Source: Verrucomicrobia subdivision 6 bacterium (lineage in GTDB: Bacteria; Verrucomicrobiota; Verrucomicrobiia; Methylacidiphilales; Verrucolacustridaceae). From it: 21,718 nucleotides of DNA. Shown in pieces: positions 14,081 through 20,581 of the stretch. Location of the stretch: contig CAMBGW010000011.1 of NCBI GenBank assembly GCA_945866245.1, forward strand, positions 1 to 21,718. Direction: 5' to 3'. The notes beneath the pieces are model-generated. The model was not told the DNA's origin and searched no databases. It saw nothing but the letters and a program-made list of their open reading frames with translations. The stretch's first letter is position 1. Each line of letters opens with the position of its first letter. Both the position numbers and the translations under genes were made by a program.

Positions 14081-14362
14081 ATGCCTTTTCCTAGCTTTAG
14101 ACGTGACCCCATCCGAGAGGAGGTGCGTCGAATTAATCGCGAATCATCCCGCCTGGGCCACACCTCACGACGCTTGGCTGAAGAAGCCTCCATGGTGTCC
14201 TCAGGACGCCATCAACCCATTCGATCGGTCTCTCCATCCTCCCAAATTAAACAAGCGCCCTCACTGCAAGTAGAGAGCAGGCTAGCTCGCCGAAAGGTAA
14301 TCCTAGCGGCCACCATCTCACTTCTTTTAGCGTGGATTCTCTTTAAGCTTGTCTCGGGCTAG
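14081..14362 (+). CDS. Small basic protein with C-terminal membrane anchor, unknown function
   Basis: I do not recognise this 93-residue protein. The N-terminal 40 residues are Arg-rich and helical (REEVRRINRESSRLG), followed by a Ser/Pro linker and one membrane segment at about 72-91 (KVILAATISLLLAWILFKLV) that ends the protein. It has the same cytosolic-helix plus tail-anchor layout as the upstream 13361-13981 gene. It is convergent with rplQ, 14 bp away. Coding status is supported by a promoter-like site, the clean tail-anchor and the lack of any competing gene; the protein family is unknown. Confidence 0.65.
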   Translation: MPFPSFRRDPIREEVRRINRESSRLGHTSRRLAEEASMVSSGRHQPIRSVSPSSQIKQAPSLQVESRLARRKVILAATISLLLAWILFKLVSG

Positions 14363-14371
14363 GCGCCCAAG
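14353..14371 (-). terminator. Hairpin between convergent genes, possible end of the alpha operon
   Basis: Read on the minus strand, CTTGGGC and GCCCGAG form a 7-bp stem (one G:U) with a 5-nt loop just after the rplQ stop. On the plus strand one pair is mismatched but the hairpin is followed by T-rich sequence (14378-14389). It may work as a weak two-way terminator. It overlaps the end of the small membrane protein gene. Confidence 0.35.
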
Positions 14372-14376
14372 CCGTA

Positions 14377-14844
14377 CTATTTCTTTTTGTCAGCTTTAGC
14401 AGGCTTAGCGGGCTTCTCTGCTTTGGCGTCCTTACTAGCCTTTGCTTTGCCTTTTGCAGAATCTTCCACCGCCTCAACCACAGGAGCTGGCCTCACCACC
14501 CATTCTAAAAGGGCTAGCGGAGCCGCATCACCATGCCTGTACCCCAGCTTCAGGATCCGCGTGTAACCCCCCGCACGATCCTTGAATCGTGGAGCGATTT
14601 CCGCAAAAAGCTTATGCACAAGATCCGACTCATGCAGGGCAGAAATCGCCTGTCGACGATGGTGAAGGCTCCCCTTTTTTCCCAGGGTCACCAACTTTTC
14701 CGCCACCGGACGAGCGGCCTTCGCACGCGAAACTGTCGTGCGAACTCTCTCATGCCGAATCAGCGAGCCGACCAAATTGGCCAACATGCTGTCTCGGTGC
14801 TGAGACGTCCGACCTAGCTTTGTCGTGTTTTGACGGTGTCTCAT
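14377..14844 (-). CDS. rplQ: 50S ribosomal protein L17
   Basis: L17 lies near the exit tunnel of the large subunit. It has 155 residues: the canonical core (MRHRQNTTKLGRTSQHR, then LIRHERVRTTVSRAKAARP and the ILKLGYRHGDAAPLALLE ending) covers about the first 120. A Lys/Ala-rich tail of about 35 residues follows (repeats of AK/KP near the end). It overlaps the rpoA stop by ATGA and is the last gene of the alpha operon. Confidence 0.97.
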   Translation of the reverse strand: MRHRQNTTKLGRTSQHRDSMLANLVGSLIRHERVRTTVSRAKAARPVAEKLVTLGKKGSLHHRRQAISALHESDLVHKLFAEIAPRFKDRAGGYTRILKLGYRHGDAAPLALLEWVVRPAPVVEAVEDSAKGKAKASKDAKAEKPAKPAKADKKK

Positions 14845-15872
14845 GCCTGCCCATTCGCCCCAGCTGCTTCCACGGGGGCCACAGGAATCGTCAACATCGA
14901 CGCATCAAACTTCATTCCAAGGGAGAGCCCCAAGGAGGTCAGCTTGTCCTTGATTTCGTTCAGTGACTTCTTGCCAAAGTTCCGATACTTCAGCATCTCG
15001 GCTTCCGATTTCAGGGCCAACATTCCCACCGTGGTGATATTTGCATTGTTCAAGCAGTTCGCGGCACGAACCGATAGCTCAATCTCATTCACGCTCATCG
15101 CCAACAGTTTCTTTAAGGCCGTGTTTTCCACAGGGGCCTCAAACTTGACCTCCTCGAACTCGATCGGCTCTTTGTCAAAGTTGGCAAAGATATCTAAGTG
15201 GTGACGCAAGATTCCTGCCGAGTGAAGCAACGCCTCATCTGGGGTCAGACGGCCGTCAGTCCACAACTCAAGAACGAGCTTGTCATAGTCAGTTCGCTGG
15301 CCGACTCGGGTGTTTTTCACCTCGTACTTCACCTTGGTGACGGGAGAGAAAAGGGAGTCCACCGGAATTAAACCGATCGGGGAATCTTCCCTTTTGTTGT
15401 CTTCCCAAGTGGCATACCCACGGCCAACACGGACCTCAAATTCAGCCTCAAACTTTGCTTTTTTGTCCAAAGTGCAAATCACCTCTTTGGGATTCAACAC
15501 TTCGATTCCAGCATCCAACTCAATGTCAGAAGCGGTCACCGGACCCTCTTTATTCACCTTGAGCGACAGCAAACGAGGCTCACGGTTCGGAAGCTTAAAC
15601 TTCAATTTCTTCAAATTGAGAACGATCTCCGTGATATCTTCGACCACGTGGTCAATCGTGCTGAACTCATGCTGCACTCCAGTAATCTTCACACTGGTAA
15701 TCGCTGCGCCCTCCAAGGAGCTGAGCAGGACACGTCGTAGGGAGTTTCCTAAGGTTGTCCCATAGCCTGCCTCAAAAGGCTCAGCCGTAAATTGGGCGTA
15801 AGTCTCCGTGGCGGTTTCTTCGTTCTTTTGCAGACGGTTCGGTAGTTCGAATCTTCCAAGTCGTAGGGGCAT
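14841..15872 (-). CDS. rpoA: DNA-directed RNA polymerase subunit alpha
   Basis: RpoA is the scaffold for RNA polymerase assembly and the contact point for UP elements and activators. It has 343 residues. The N-terminal dimerisation domain (about 1-235) carries FEAGYGTTLGNSLRRVLLSS (33-52), and a linker follows. The C-terminal domain at about 255-323 carries the DNA-contact stretch ELSVRAANCLNNANI and the RNFGKKSLNEI helix-hairpin-helix. A short Ala-rich tail follows. ATG 15872 has a GAAAGAGAG Shine-Dalgarno-like stretch. An unusual 114-nt structured gap separates it from rpsD. Confidence 0.98.
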   Translation of the reverse strand: MPLRLGRFELPNRLQKNEETATETYAQFTAEPFEAGYGTTLGNSLRRVLLSSLEGAAITSVKITGVQHEFSTIDHVVEDITEIVLNLKKLKFKLPNREPRLLSLKVNKEGPVTASDIELDAGIEVLNPKEVICTLDKKAKFEAEFEVRVGRGYATWEDNKREDSPIGLIPVDSLFSPVTKVKYEVKNTRVGQRTDYDKLVLELWTDGRLTPDEALLHSAGILRHHLDIFANFDKEPIEFEEVKFEAPVENTALKKLLAMSVNEIELSVRAANCLNNANITTVGMLALKSEAEMLKYRNFGKKSLNEIKDKLTSLGLSLGMKFDASMLTIPVAPVEAAGANGQA

Positions 15873-15889
15873 AATCTTTTCTCTCTTTC

Positions 15890-15980
15890 CGGCCGGGTTA
15901 CCCTTCCCCCGCTACCTGGGAAAGGACCGACGGCCGATGCTAATCTTCGTTGGTTTTCATCGCCGGTAGCAGGCGATGAA
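15890..15980 (-). promoter_or_regulatory. Candidate structured RNA between rpsD and rpoA: two hairpins with complementary loops
   Basis: In minus-strand RNA, hairpin A (15980-15956) has a perfect 9-bp stem, UUCAUCGCC/GGCGAUGAA, with loop UGCUACC. Hairpin B (15936-15890) has an outer 6-bp stem CGGCCG/CGGCCG, an inner GGU/ACC, then CCUUUCCC/GGGGAAGG (one U:G), with loop AGGUAGCG. GCUACC in loop A is perfectly complementary to GGUAGC in loop B, so a loop-loop (kissing) interaction is possible. Hairpin B ends just before the rpoA ribosome-binding region. Neither hairpin has a U-run, so simple termination is unlikely. A protein ligand such as S4 is a speculation. Confidence 0.6.
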
Positions 15981-15986
15981 GCTGTT

Positions 15987-16598
15987 TTACGAACGCGAGT
16001 AAAGCTCGACGACCAACTGCTCGTTGGCCACCGGGTTGAGCTCTTCGCGTGTCGGAATTCGTGTGAGCGTTCCTTTGAACTGCTCTTTATTGAGGGTCAA
16101 CCAATCCGGCACAGGCCGAATTTGGCTCTTCTCCAAAGCATTGGTCCCAAGCTGGCGGGACTTCGGGTTGTCTCTTACTTCGACCACATCCCCTGCGCGG
16201 CAACCATAGCTCGGGATCGAGACCTTCTTGCCGTTCACCGCAATGTGGCCGTGCGAGACCATTTGACGAGCGCTACGCCTGGTGGAGGCAAACCCCAAAT
16301 GATCCACGATGCTATCTAGGCGAGTTTCCAAAAGCTGGAGGAGTTTTTCCCCAGTGACACCACGGCTCTGCACCGCCTTTTGGTAATACAAGCGGAACTG
16401 CTTTTCCAAAATTCCGTAGCTGTACTTCATCTTCTGCTTCTCTCCCACCGCGATGGCAAAATCAGACTGCTTCCTTCGGCCCTTGGCACCGTGGACCCCC
16501 GGGGGGAAATTCCTGCGCTCCAAAGCTTTTGAAGGACCAAAAATCGGTTGGCCAAAACGCCGATTAATTTTGTCTCTTGATCCTGTATAACGTGCCAT
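15987..16598 (-). CDS. rpsD: 30S ribosomal protein S4
   Basis: S4 nucleates assembly of the 30S body. In E. coli it also represses its own operon by binding an mRNA pseudoknot. It has 203 residues: MARYTGSRDKINRRFGQ start, GVHGAKGRRK, then the S4 RNA-binding domain (LETRLDSIVDHLGFA ... ARQMVSHGHIAVNGKKVSIPS). It is the cysteine-free N-terminal type (no zinc-binding CxxC set). ATG 16598 has a strong AAGGAG Shine-Dalgarno 7 nt upstream. It sits in the standard rpsM-rpsK-rpsD-rpoA-rplQ order. Confidence 0.98.
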   Translation of the reverse strand: MARYTGSRDKINRRFGQPIFGPSKALERRNFPPGVHGAKGRRKQSDFAIAVGEKQKMKYSYGILEKQFRLYYQKAVQSRGVTGEKLLQLLETRLDSIVDHLGFASTRRSARQMVSHGHIAVNGKKVSIPSYGCRAGDVVEVRDNPKSRQLGTNALEKSQIRPVPDWLTLNKEQFKGTLTRIPTREELNPVANEQLVVELYSRS

Positions 16599-16610
16599 AA
16601 AAATTTCTCC

Positions 16611-17192
16611 TTAAACTCGTCGTGCCTTACGCATCCGGCACCCATTGTGAGGCACAGGCGTGACATCCCGAATCATGCTTACTTCTAAACCAACAGCTTG
16701 CAGAGCTCGAACAGCCGATTCACGACCCATGCCTGGCCCCTTCACCCTAACTTCAACCTCTTTTAAACCGTGCGCCATCGCTTGCCGGCTCGCATCCTGC
16801 GCCACTACTTGAGCGACATAAGCAGTCGATTTTTTTGAACCACGGAATCCCATTTTCCCCGCGCTCGACCAAGCAATGACATTCCCTTTTAAATCGGTGA
16901 TCGAAACCACGGTGTTATTAAAGGTTGCCAAAATATGGGCTACACCATTCTGAATCTGCTTGGCCCCCTTGATCTTGGGGATCTTGATTTTCGAAGCATC
17001 TTCCAAACCATCCAAAGTAAGACTTTCAGGAGATAAAATGACCTCTTCCTTTTTTCCACCCTCTTTGCCACCGCCAGAGGATTTTGCGCCCTTCGGTTTT
17101 TTGGTTTTCGCACCTTCCGGAGCAGGCCCCTTTGCTTTTGCTTCTGGTTTCGATGCCGGTTTGGCATCAGGCTTTTTTTCGTTCTCGCTCAT
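16611..17192 (-). CDS. rpsK: 30S ribosomal protein S11 with a long N-terminal extension
   Basis: S11 lines the small-subunit platform near the mRNA exit. The protein is 193 residues against about 129 normally. The canonical core starts near residue 75 (NGVAHILATFNNTVVSITD) and includes WSSAGKMGFRGSKKSTAYVA, VKGPGMGRESAVRALQ and the typical end DVTPVPHNGCR. The first 70 residues are a low-complexity Lys/Ala/Pro/Gly extension. ATG 17192 lies 5 nt after the rpsM stop without a clear Shine-Dalgarno. The next in-frame ATG is well inside the core, so the extension appears to be translated. Confidence 0.95.
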   Translation of the reverse strand: MSENEKKPDAKPASKPEAKAKGPAPEGAKTKKPKGAKSSGGGKEGGKKEEVILSPESLTLDGLEDASKIKIPKIKGAKQIQNGVAHILATFNNTVVSITDLKGNVIAWSSAGKMGFRGSKKSTAYVAQVVAQDASRQAMAHGLKEVEVRVKGPGMGRESAVRALQAVGLEVSMIRDVTPVPHNGCRMRKARRV

Positions 17193-17197
17193 ACGAT

Positions 17198-17593
17198 TTA
17201 GGTCTTAGCCGCTTTGGCATCCTTACTGCGGATGACGCCTACGGTCTTTCGGGGGCCTTTGCGAGTCCGTGCGTTGGTCGATGTCCGTTGTCCTCGCACC
17301 GGCAATCCTTTGCGATGGCGGATTCCCCGGTAACAGTTGATTGTCTGTAAACGCTTTAAATTCTGCTGGGTATCCCGACGTAAATCTCCCTCGATCAAAA
17401 ACCGATTTCGTTGGATCACGCCGATAATTCGATTGATCTGCTGATCGGTTAGATCTTTGGCTCGCAAATCGGCAGGAATCTCTGCTTCTTCCACCACCTG
17501 CCTCGCCCGTGTTGCGCCCAAACCGTAAACATAACGAAGACTATACTCTGCCCTCTTTTCACCCGGAATATCGACACCTAATACGCGGGGCAT
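17198..17593 (-). CDS. rpsM: 30S ribosomal protein S13
   Basis: S13 contacts the large subunit and the P-site tRNA from the 30S head. It has 131 residues: LGVDIPGEKRAEYSLRYVYG near the start (helix-hairpin-helix with GLGATRARQV), and the family signature RHRKGLPVRGQRTSTNA followed by RTRKG near the C-terminus. It lies 4 nt after rpmJ on the same strand and starts the usual S13-S11-S4-alpha-L17 run. Confidence 0.98.
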   Translation of the reverse strand: MPRVLGVDIPGEKRAEYSLRYVYGLGATRARQVVEEAEIPADLRAKDLTDQQINRIIGVIQRNRFLIEGDLRRDTQQNLKRLQTINCYRGIRHRKGLPVRGQRTSTNARTRKGPRKTVGVIRSKDAKAAKT

Positions 17594-17597
17594 AGTT

Positions 17598-17714
17598 TTA
17601 TCCCTGCCTCTGTTTCAACCGAGGGTTCTTTTTGTTAATAATGTAGATACGTCCACGGCGGCGGACGACTTGGCAGTCGCTCGTGCGACGTTTGATAGAT
17701 GCTCTGACTCTCAT
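17598..17714 (-). CDS. rpmJ: 50S ribosomal protein L36, zinc-free type
   Basis: A small basic 38-residue protein: MRVRASIKRRTSDCQ, then VVRRRGRIYIINKKNPRLKQ and RQG. It is the typical L36 length and ending. Only one cysteine (C14) remains of the C-C-C-H zinc ribbon, so this is the zinc-independent form. It lies directly before rpsM, where L36 is expected, and 88 nt after map. No infA lies between. A good promoter (TTGCCA-17-TAATAT) lies just upstream, and there is no Shine-Dalgarno. Confidence 0.93.
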   Translation of the reverse strand: MRVRASIKRRTSDCQVVRRRGRIYIINKKNPRLKQRQG

Positions 17715-17730
17715 AAATAAATAGTCCAAA

Positions 17731-17759
17731 ATATTATCGAAGACCAACTATCTTGGCAA
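17731..17759 (-). promoter_or_regulatory. Candidate promoter for rpmJ and the alpha operon
   Basis: On the minus strand, TTGCCA (17759-17754, five of six), 17 bp, TAATAT (17736-17731), inside the 88-nt map-rpmJ gap. The transcript would start near 17724, giving a leader of only about 10 A/T-rich nt without a Shine-Dalgarno. It would serve rpmJ-rpsM-rpsK-rpsD-rpoA-rplQ. Confidence 0.5.
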
Positions 17760-17802
17760 GCCCCTTTCTCTCAAAGATATCTGCATTTTTTGTCCTCGCC
17801 CA

Positions 17803-18603
17803 CTATCTCACTGGCACTTTTTCGGCTGCTAAATTAGCGCAACTTACTGATGAAGATTGGGTTAGAATCTCTGGGTCTCCCTCTGTAATCAGAACCACAT
17901 GCTCAAAGTGAGCGGAATCGCTTCGATCCGCAGTAACTGCTGTCCATCCGTCCTTCAAAATACGTATCTGCTCCCCACCCTCATTGACCATCGGCTCAAT
18001 CGCTAAGGTCATTCCCGGCCTGAGGAGCGGCCCCGAATTTGCTTTGCCAAAATTTGGAATCTGGGGCTCCTCATGTAATTTTCGGCCGACCCCATGCCCA
18101 ACAAATTCCTTCACCACACTATAACCAGCCGCCCTCACGCAACTCTCTACCGCATGACAAATCTCCCCCAACTTATTCCCGCTTCGGGCTGCCGCGATTC
18201 CCGCCTGCAATGACGCTTCAGTTCGCTCCAGTAACCGCTGCCTCGATGGGGTAATCGCCCCTAATCCAACTGTTGTCGCCGTATCTCCGACCCAGTTGTC
18301 TAAAATAATTCCAACATCCAACTTCACCACATCCCCATAACCTAATCGACGCGCCCCACCGATTCCATGAACCACCTCCTCATTCACGGAAATACACAGC
18401 TGCCCAGGAAATTTGCGATAACCCAGAAAAGCACTCCTTGCCCCCGACTTGGCAATCAACTCCCCCGCCCAACGATCCACATCCCCCGTCGTCTTTCCCG
18501 GCTCTAAACGCAAGACAAGCTCCTCAAGAATAGCCCGAGCCAGCCGACAGCTAGCACGCATTCCAGCGATCCCTGCAGCATCCTTGATCGGGATAATCGG
18601 CAT
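17803..18603 (-). CDS. map: Methionine aminopeptidase, type I
   Basis: Map removes the initiator methionine from nascent proteins. The protein has 266 residues. All active-site residues are present at nearly the E. coli positions: H79 (VHGIGG), metal ligands D96 and D107 (KLDVG ... GDTATT), H170 (GHGVGRKLHEEP), E203 (AIEPM) and E234 (FEHVV), plus H177. ATG 18603 (MPIIPIKDAAGI) is chosen; the frame is open to 18651, but that would overlap the secY end and adds no conserved sequence. It follows secY by 13 nt, with no adk between. Confidence 0.96.
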   Translation of the reverse strand: MPIIPIKDAAGIAGMRASCRLARAILEELVLRLEPGKTTGDVDRWAGELIAKSGARSAFLGYRKFPGQLCISVNEEVVHGIGGARRLGYGDVVKLDVGIILDNWVGDTATTVGLGAITPSRQRLLERTEASLQAGIAAARSGNKLGEICHAVESCVRAAGYSVVKEFVGHGVGRKLHEEPQIPNFGKANSGPLLRPGMTLAIEPMVNEGGEQIRILKDGWTAVTADRSDSAHFEHVVLITEGDPEILTQSSSVSCANLAAEKVPVR

Positions 18604-18616
18604 GGCCCCGTGGGCC

Positions 18617-20110
18617 TTATCGCAGGGAAAGAACAATCCCGCCCAAGGCAATGATTGCTATCAAAACTAATAACCAAGCAATCTGTCGCTCCGAAATCGT
18701 CTGAGCCGTTCCGCCCACACTTCCTGTGCTCCTGCCCTTGATTCTCCCCTTCTTGAGGAAACCATCATAATGCCTCTGCAAAAGATACGTCTCCGCTTGG
18801 CGCATCGTATCCAACATCACTCCTACAATAATCAACAGACCCGTGCCTCCGAAGAATTGTGCCGTAATACTGGGCACTCCAAGAAAGTTTTGCACGAGCA
18901 TCGGCAGAACCGCCAAAGCAGTCAGAAAGATTGCCCCCGCAAAGGTCAAGCGGGTCATGGCGTAATCCAGAAATTGTGCCGTCGTTTCCCCAGGGCGAAT
19001 TCCAGGAACAAATCCACCATGCCTTTTCATATCATCCGCAATCTGAATCGGGTTGAAGACCATCGCTACCCAGAAGTAGGAGAAAAAGAAGATCATTCCC
19101 GCATAAAGAACATAGTGAAGCGTCCCTGTCGCCAGCGCTGCCGCAATCCGATTCGCTGTCGGAGATCCCGGAAAAAGAAAACCCAAAATACTCGCGGGAA
19201 ACAGCAGGATCGCGTTCGCAAAAATGATCGGCATAACGCCCGCATAATTCACCTTCAATGGCAAGAACGATGTCTGACCCCCATAAACACGGTTTCCCCT
19301 CACCTGCTTCGCGTATTGAACACTCACTTTTCGCAAAGCTTGGGTCAGGGCAATGGTGGATCCGATGACAATAAAGAGAAATGCCAATAAGAGGAAAAGG
19401 ATGAAAGGGCTGATCGGCTCGCGACCACTTCCTGCGGGAGGAACAAATACCTGCCACCCAGCGACCAGCGCTGCCGGCAAGCGGGCCACGATACCAATCG
19501 TGATAATCAAAGAAATTCCATTCCCGATTCCCTTTTCCGTCACCTGCTCGCCGATCCACATGAGCAACATTGTCCCCGCAGTAAGTGTAATCACCGTGAT
19601 GGCTCGAAATGCGATACCAGGCTCAGGCACCAGAGGCCCCAGGCGCTGAATCACTTGATCGATTCCAGAAAAGATCGGGATTTGCGTCGGATTCTCAAAA
19701 CTGGTTGCCAGCAGGTACCCCTGCACCACACACAAAATTAACGTTCCCAATCTTGTATACTGGGTGATTTTTTGCCGTCCCCCCTCCTCCCGAACTAACT
19801 TTCCAAGGGAGGGAATTACCCCAGTGGCCAACTGCATAACAATACTTGCACTGATGTAAGGCATGATGGTTAAGGAAAAAATCGCGCAATTTTCTAAAGC
19901 ACCGCCACTAAACAAATTAAACAAGCCAATGACACTGCCTTGATCCTGCTGATCCACCACCTGCCGGAAGAACTCCCCTAAGACAAGCGGGTTAATTCCA
20001 GGGCACGGAATCGAAGCCCCGATTCTCACCACGACAATCAGAGCGAGGGTGAAAATAATCCGGTGCCGAAGCTCCGGAATCTTAAAGCAGTTAAAAAGGG
20101 CGTGAAGCAT
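18617..20110 (-). CDS. secY: Preprotein translocase subunit SecY
   Basis: SecY is the channel subunit of the Sec translocon. It has 497 residues and ten predicted membrane helices. Seen: the signature after the first helix (ASIPCPGINP), the plug region FNLFSGGALENCAIFSLTIMP, GKGIGNGISLIIT in mid-protein (here EKGIGNGISLIITIG), and LPLKVNYAGVMPIIFA before the seventh helix region. It is about 50 residues longer than E. coli SecY, through larger extracytoplasmic loops (near FSGIDQVIQRLGPLVPEPG and VPPAGSGREP). It stands between rplO (24 nt upstream) and map. No clear Shine-Dalgarno precedes ATG 20110. Confidence 0.98.
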   Translation of the reverse strand: MLHALFNCFKIPELRHRIIFTLALIVVVRIGASIPCPGINPLVLGEFFRQVVDQQDQGSVIGLFNLFSGGALENCAIFSLTIMPYISASIVMQLATGVIPSLGKLVREEGGRQKITQYTRLGTLILCVVQGYLLATSFENPTQIPIFSGIDQVIQRLGPLVPEPGIAFRAITVITLTAGTMLLMWIGEQVTEKGIGNGISLIITIGIVARLPAALVAGWQVFVPPAGSGREPISPFILFLLLAFLFIVIGSTIALTQALRKVSVQYAKQVRGNRVYGGQTSFLPLKVNYAGVMPIIFANAILLFPASILGFLFPGSPTANRIAAALATGTLHYVLYAGMIFFFSYFWVAMVFNPIQIADDMKRHGGFVPGIRPGETTAQFLDYAMTRLTFAGAIFLTALAVLPMLVQNFLGVPSITAQFFGGTGLLIIVGVMLDTMRQAETYLLQRHYDGFLKKGRIKGRSTGSVGGTAQTISERQIAWLLVLIAIIALGGIVLSLR

Positions 20111-20134
20111 GGCCCGTGGGTAACCTGGGTAAGA

Positions 20135-20581
20135 TTACTTCTTCAACAGGGTTACTTTGGCCCCTGCTGCCTCGAGCGCGCTTTTGGCCGAACCACTTGC
20201 CGCATGCACTTCGAGAATCAGATTTTTAGGTTTTAACTTTCCGCCGCCCAGAATCTTAATTCCAGCCCAGTGACCCTTCACTAAACCCACCTCCCTCAAG
20301 GCATTTTCATCCACCTTGGCGCCGTCCGAAAACAGATCCAAACTATTCAGGTTGATCGGGGCAAACCGTTGCGTAAATACTGCGTTGTTGAAGCCCCGCT
20401 TCGGTATGCGCCGGATCAAGGGCATCTGTCCGCCCTCAAAACCCAAACGCAAACTACCACCCGAACGGGCCTTTTGACCTTTATGGCCTTTTCCTGAAGT
20501 CTTGCCCTTTCCGGAACTCTCTCCAGATCCTAAACGTTTCCGGCGATGCCTAGCACCTGGCCGAGGGACAGTCGTACTCAT
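20135..20581 (-). CDS. rplO: 50S ribosomal protein L15
   Basis: L15 has 148 residues. The Gly/Lys-rich N-terminus (RKRLGSGESSGKGKTSGKG, HKGQKARSGG) and the GFEGGQMPLIRRIPKRGF motif are typical. The C-terminal half forms the usual alpha/beta ending (AGIKILGGGKLK, then AAGAKVTLLKK). Its ATG overlaps the rpsE TGA as ATGA, so there is no room for rpmD (L30), which commonly lies between S5 and L15. Confidence 0.97.
   Translation of the reverse strand: MSTTVPRPGARHRRKRLGSGESSGKGKTSGKGHKGQKARSGGSLRLGFEGGQMPLIRRIPKRGFNNAVFTQRFAPINLNSLDLFSDGAKVDENALREVGLVKGHWAGIKILGGGKLKPKNLILEVHAASGSAKSALEAAGAKVTLLKK

Noticed and set aside
15956..15980. Rho-independent terminator after rpsD
   Set aside because: The stem is strong but no U-run follows, and rpoA must be expressed from the same operon; treated as part of a structured RNA.
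18604..18651. Upstream extension of map
   Set aside because: It overlaps the secY 3' end; homology begins at ATG 18603 and residue numbering then matches E. coli Map.
18770..19390. 206-codon plus-strand open frame inside secY
   Set aside because: The Arg/His/Gln-rich translation is what the reverse of a hydrophobic membrane gene gives; no independent support.
20118..20132. Direct repeat GGGTAA...GGGTAA between rplO and secY
   Set aside because: Only six bases long with three between; not distinguishable from chance.
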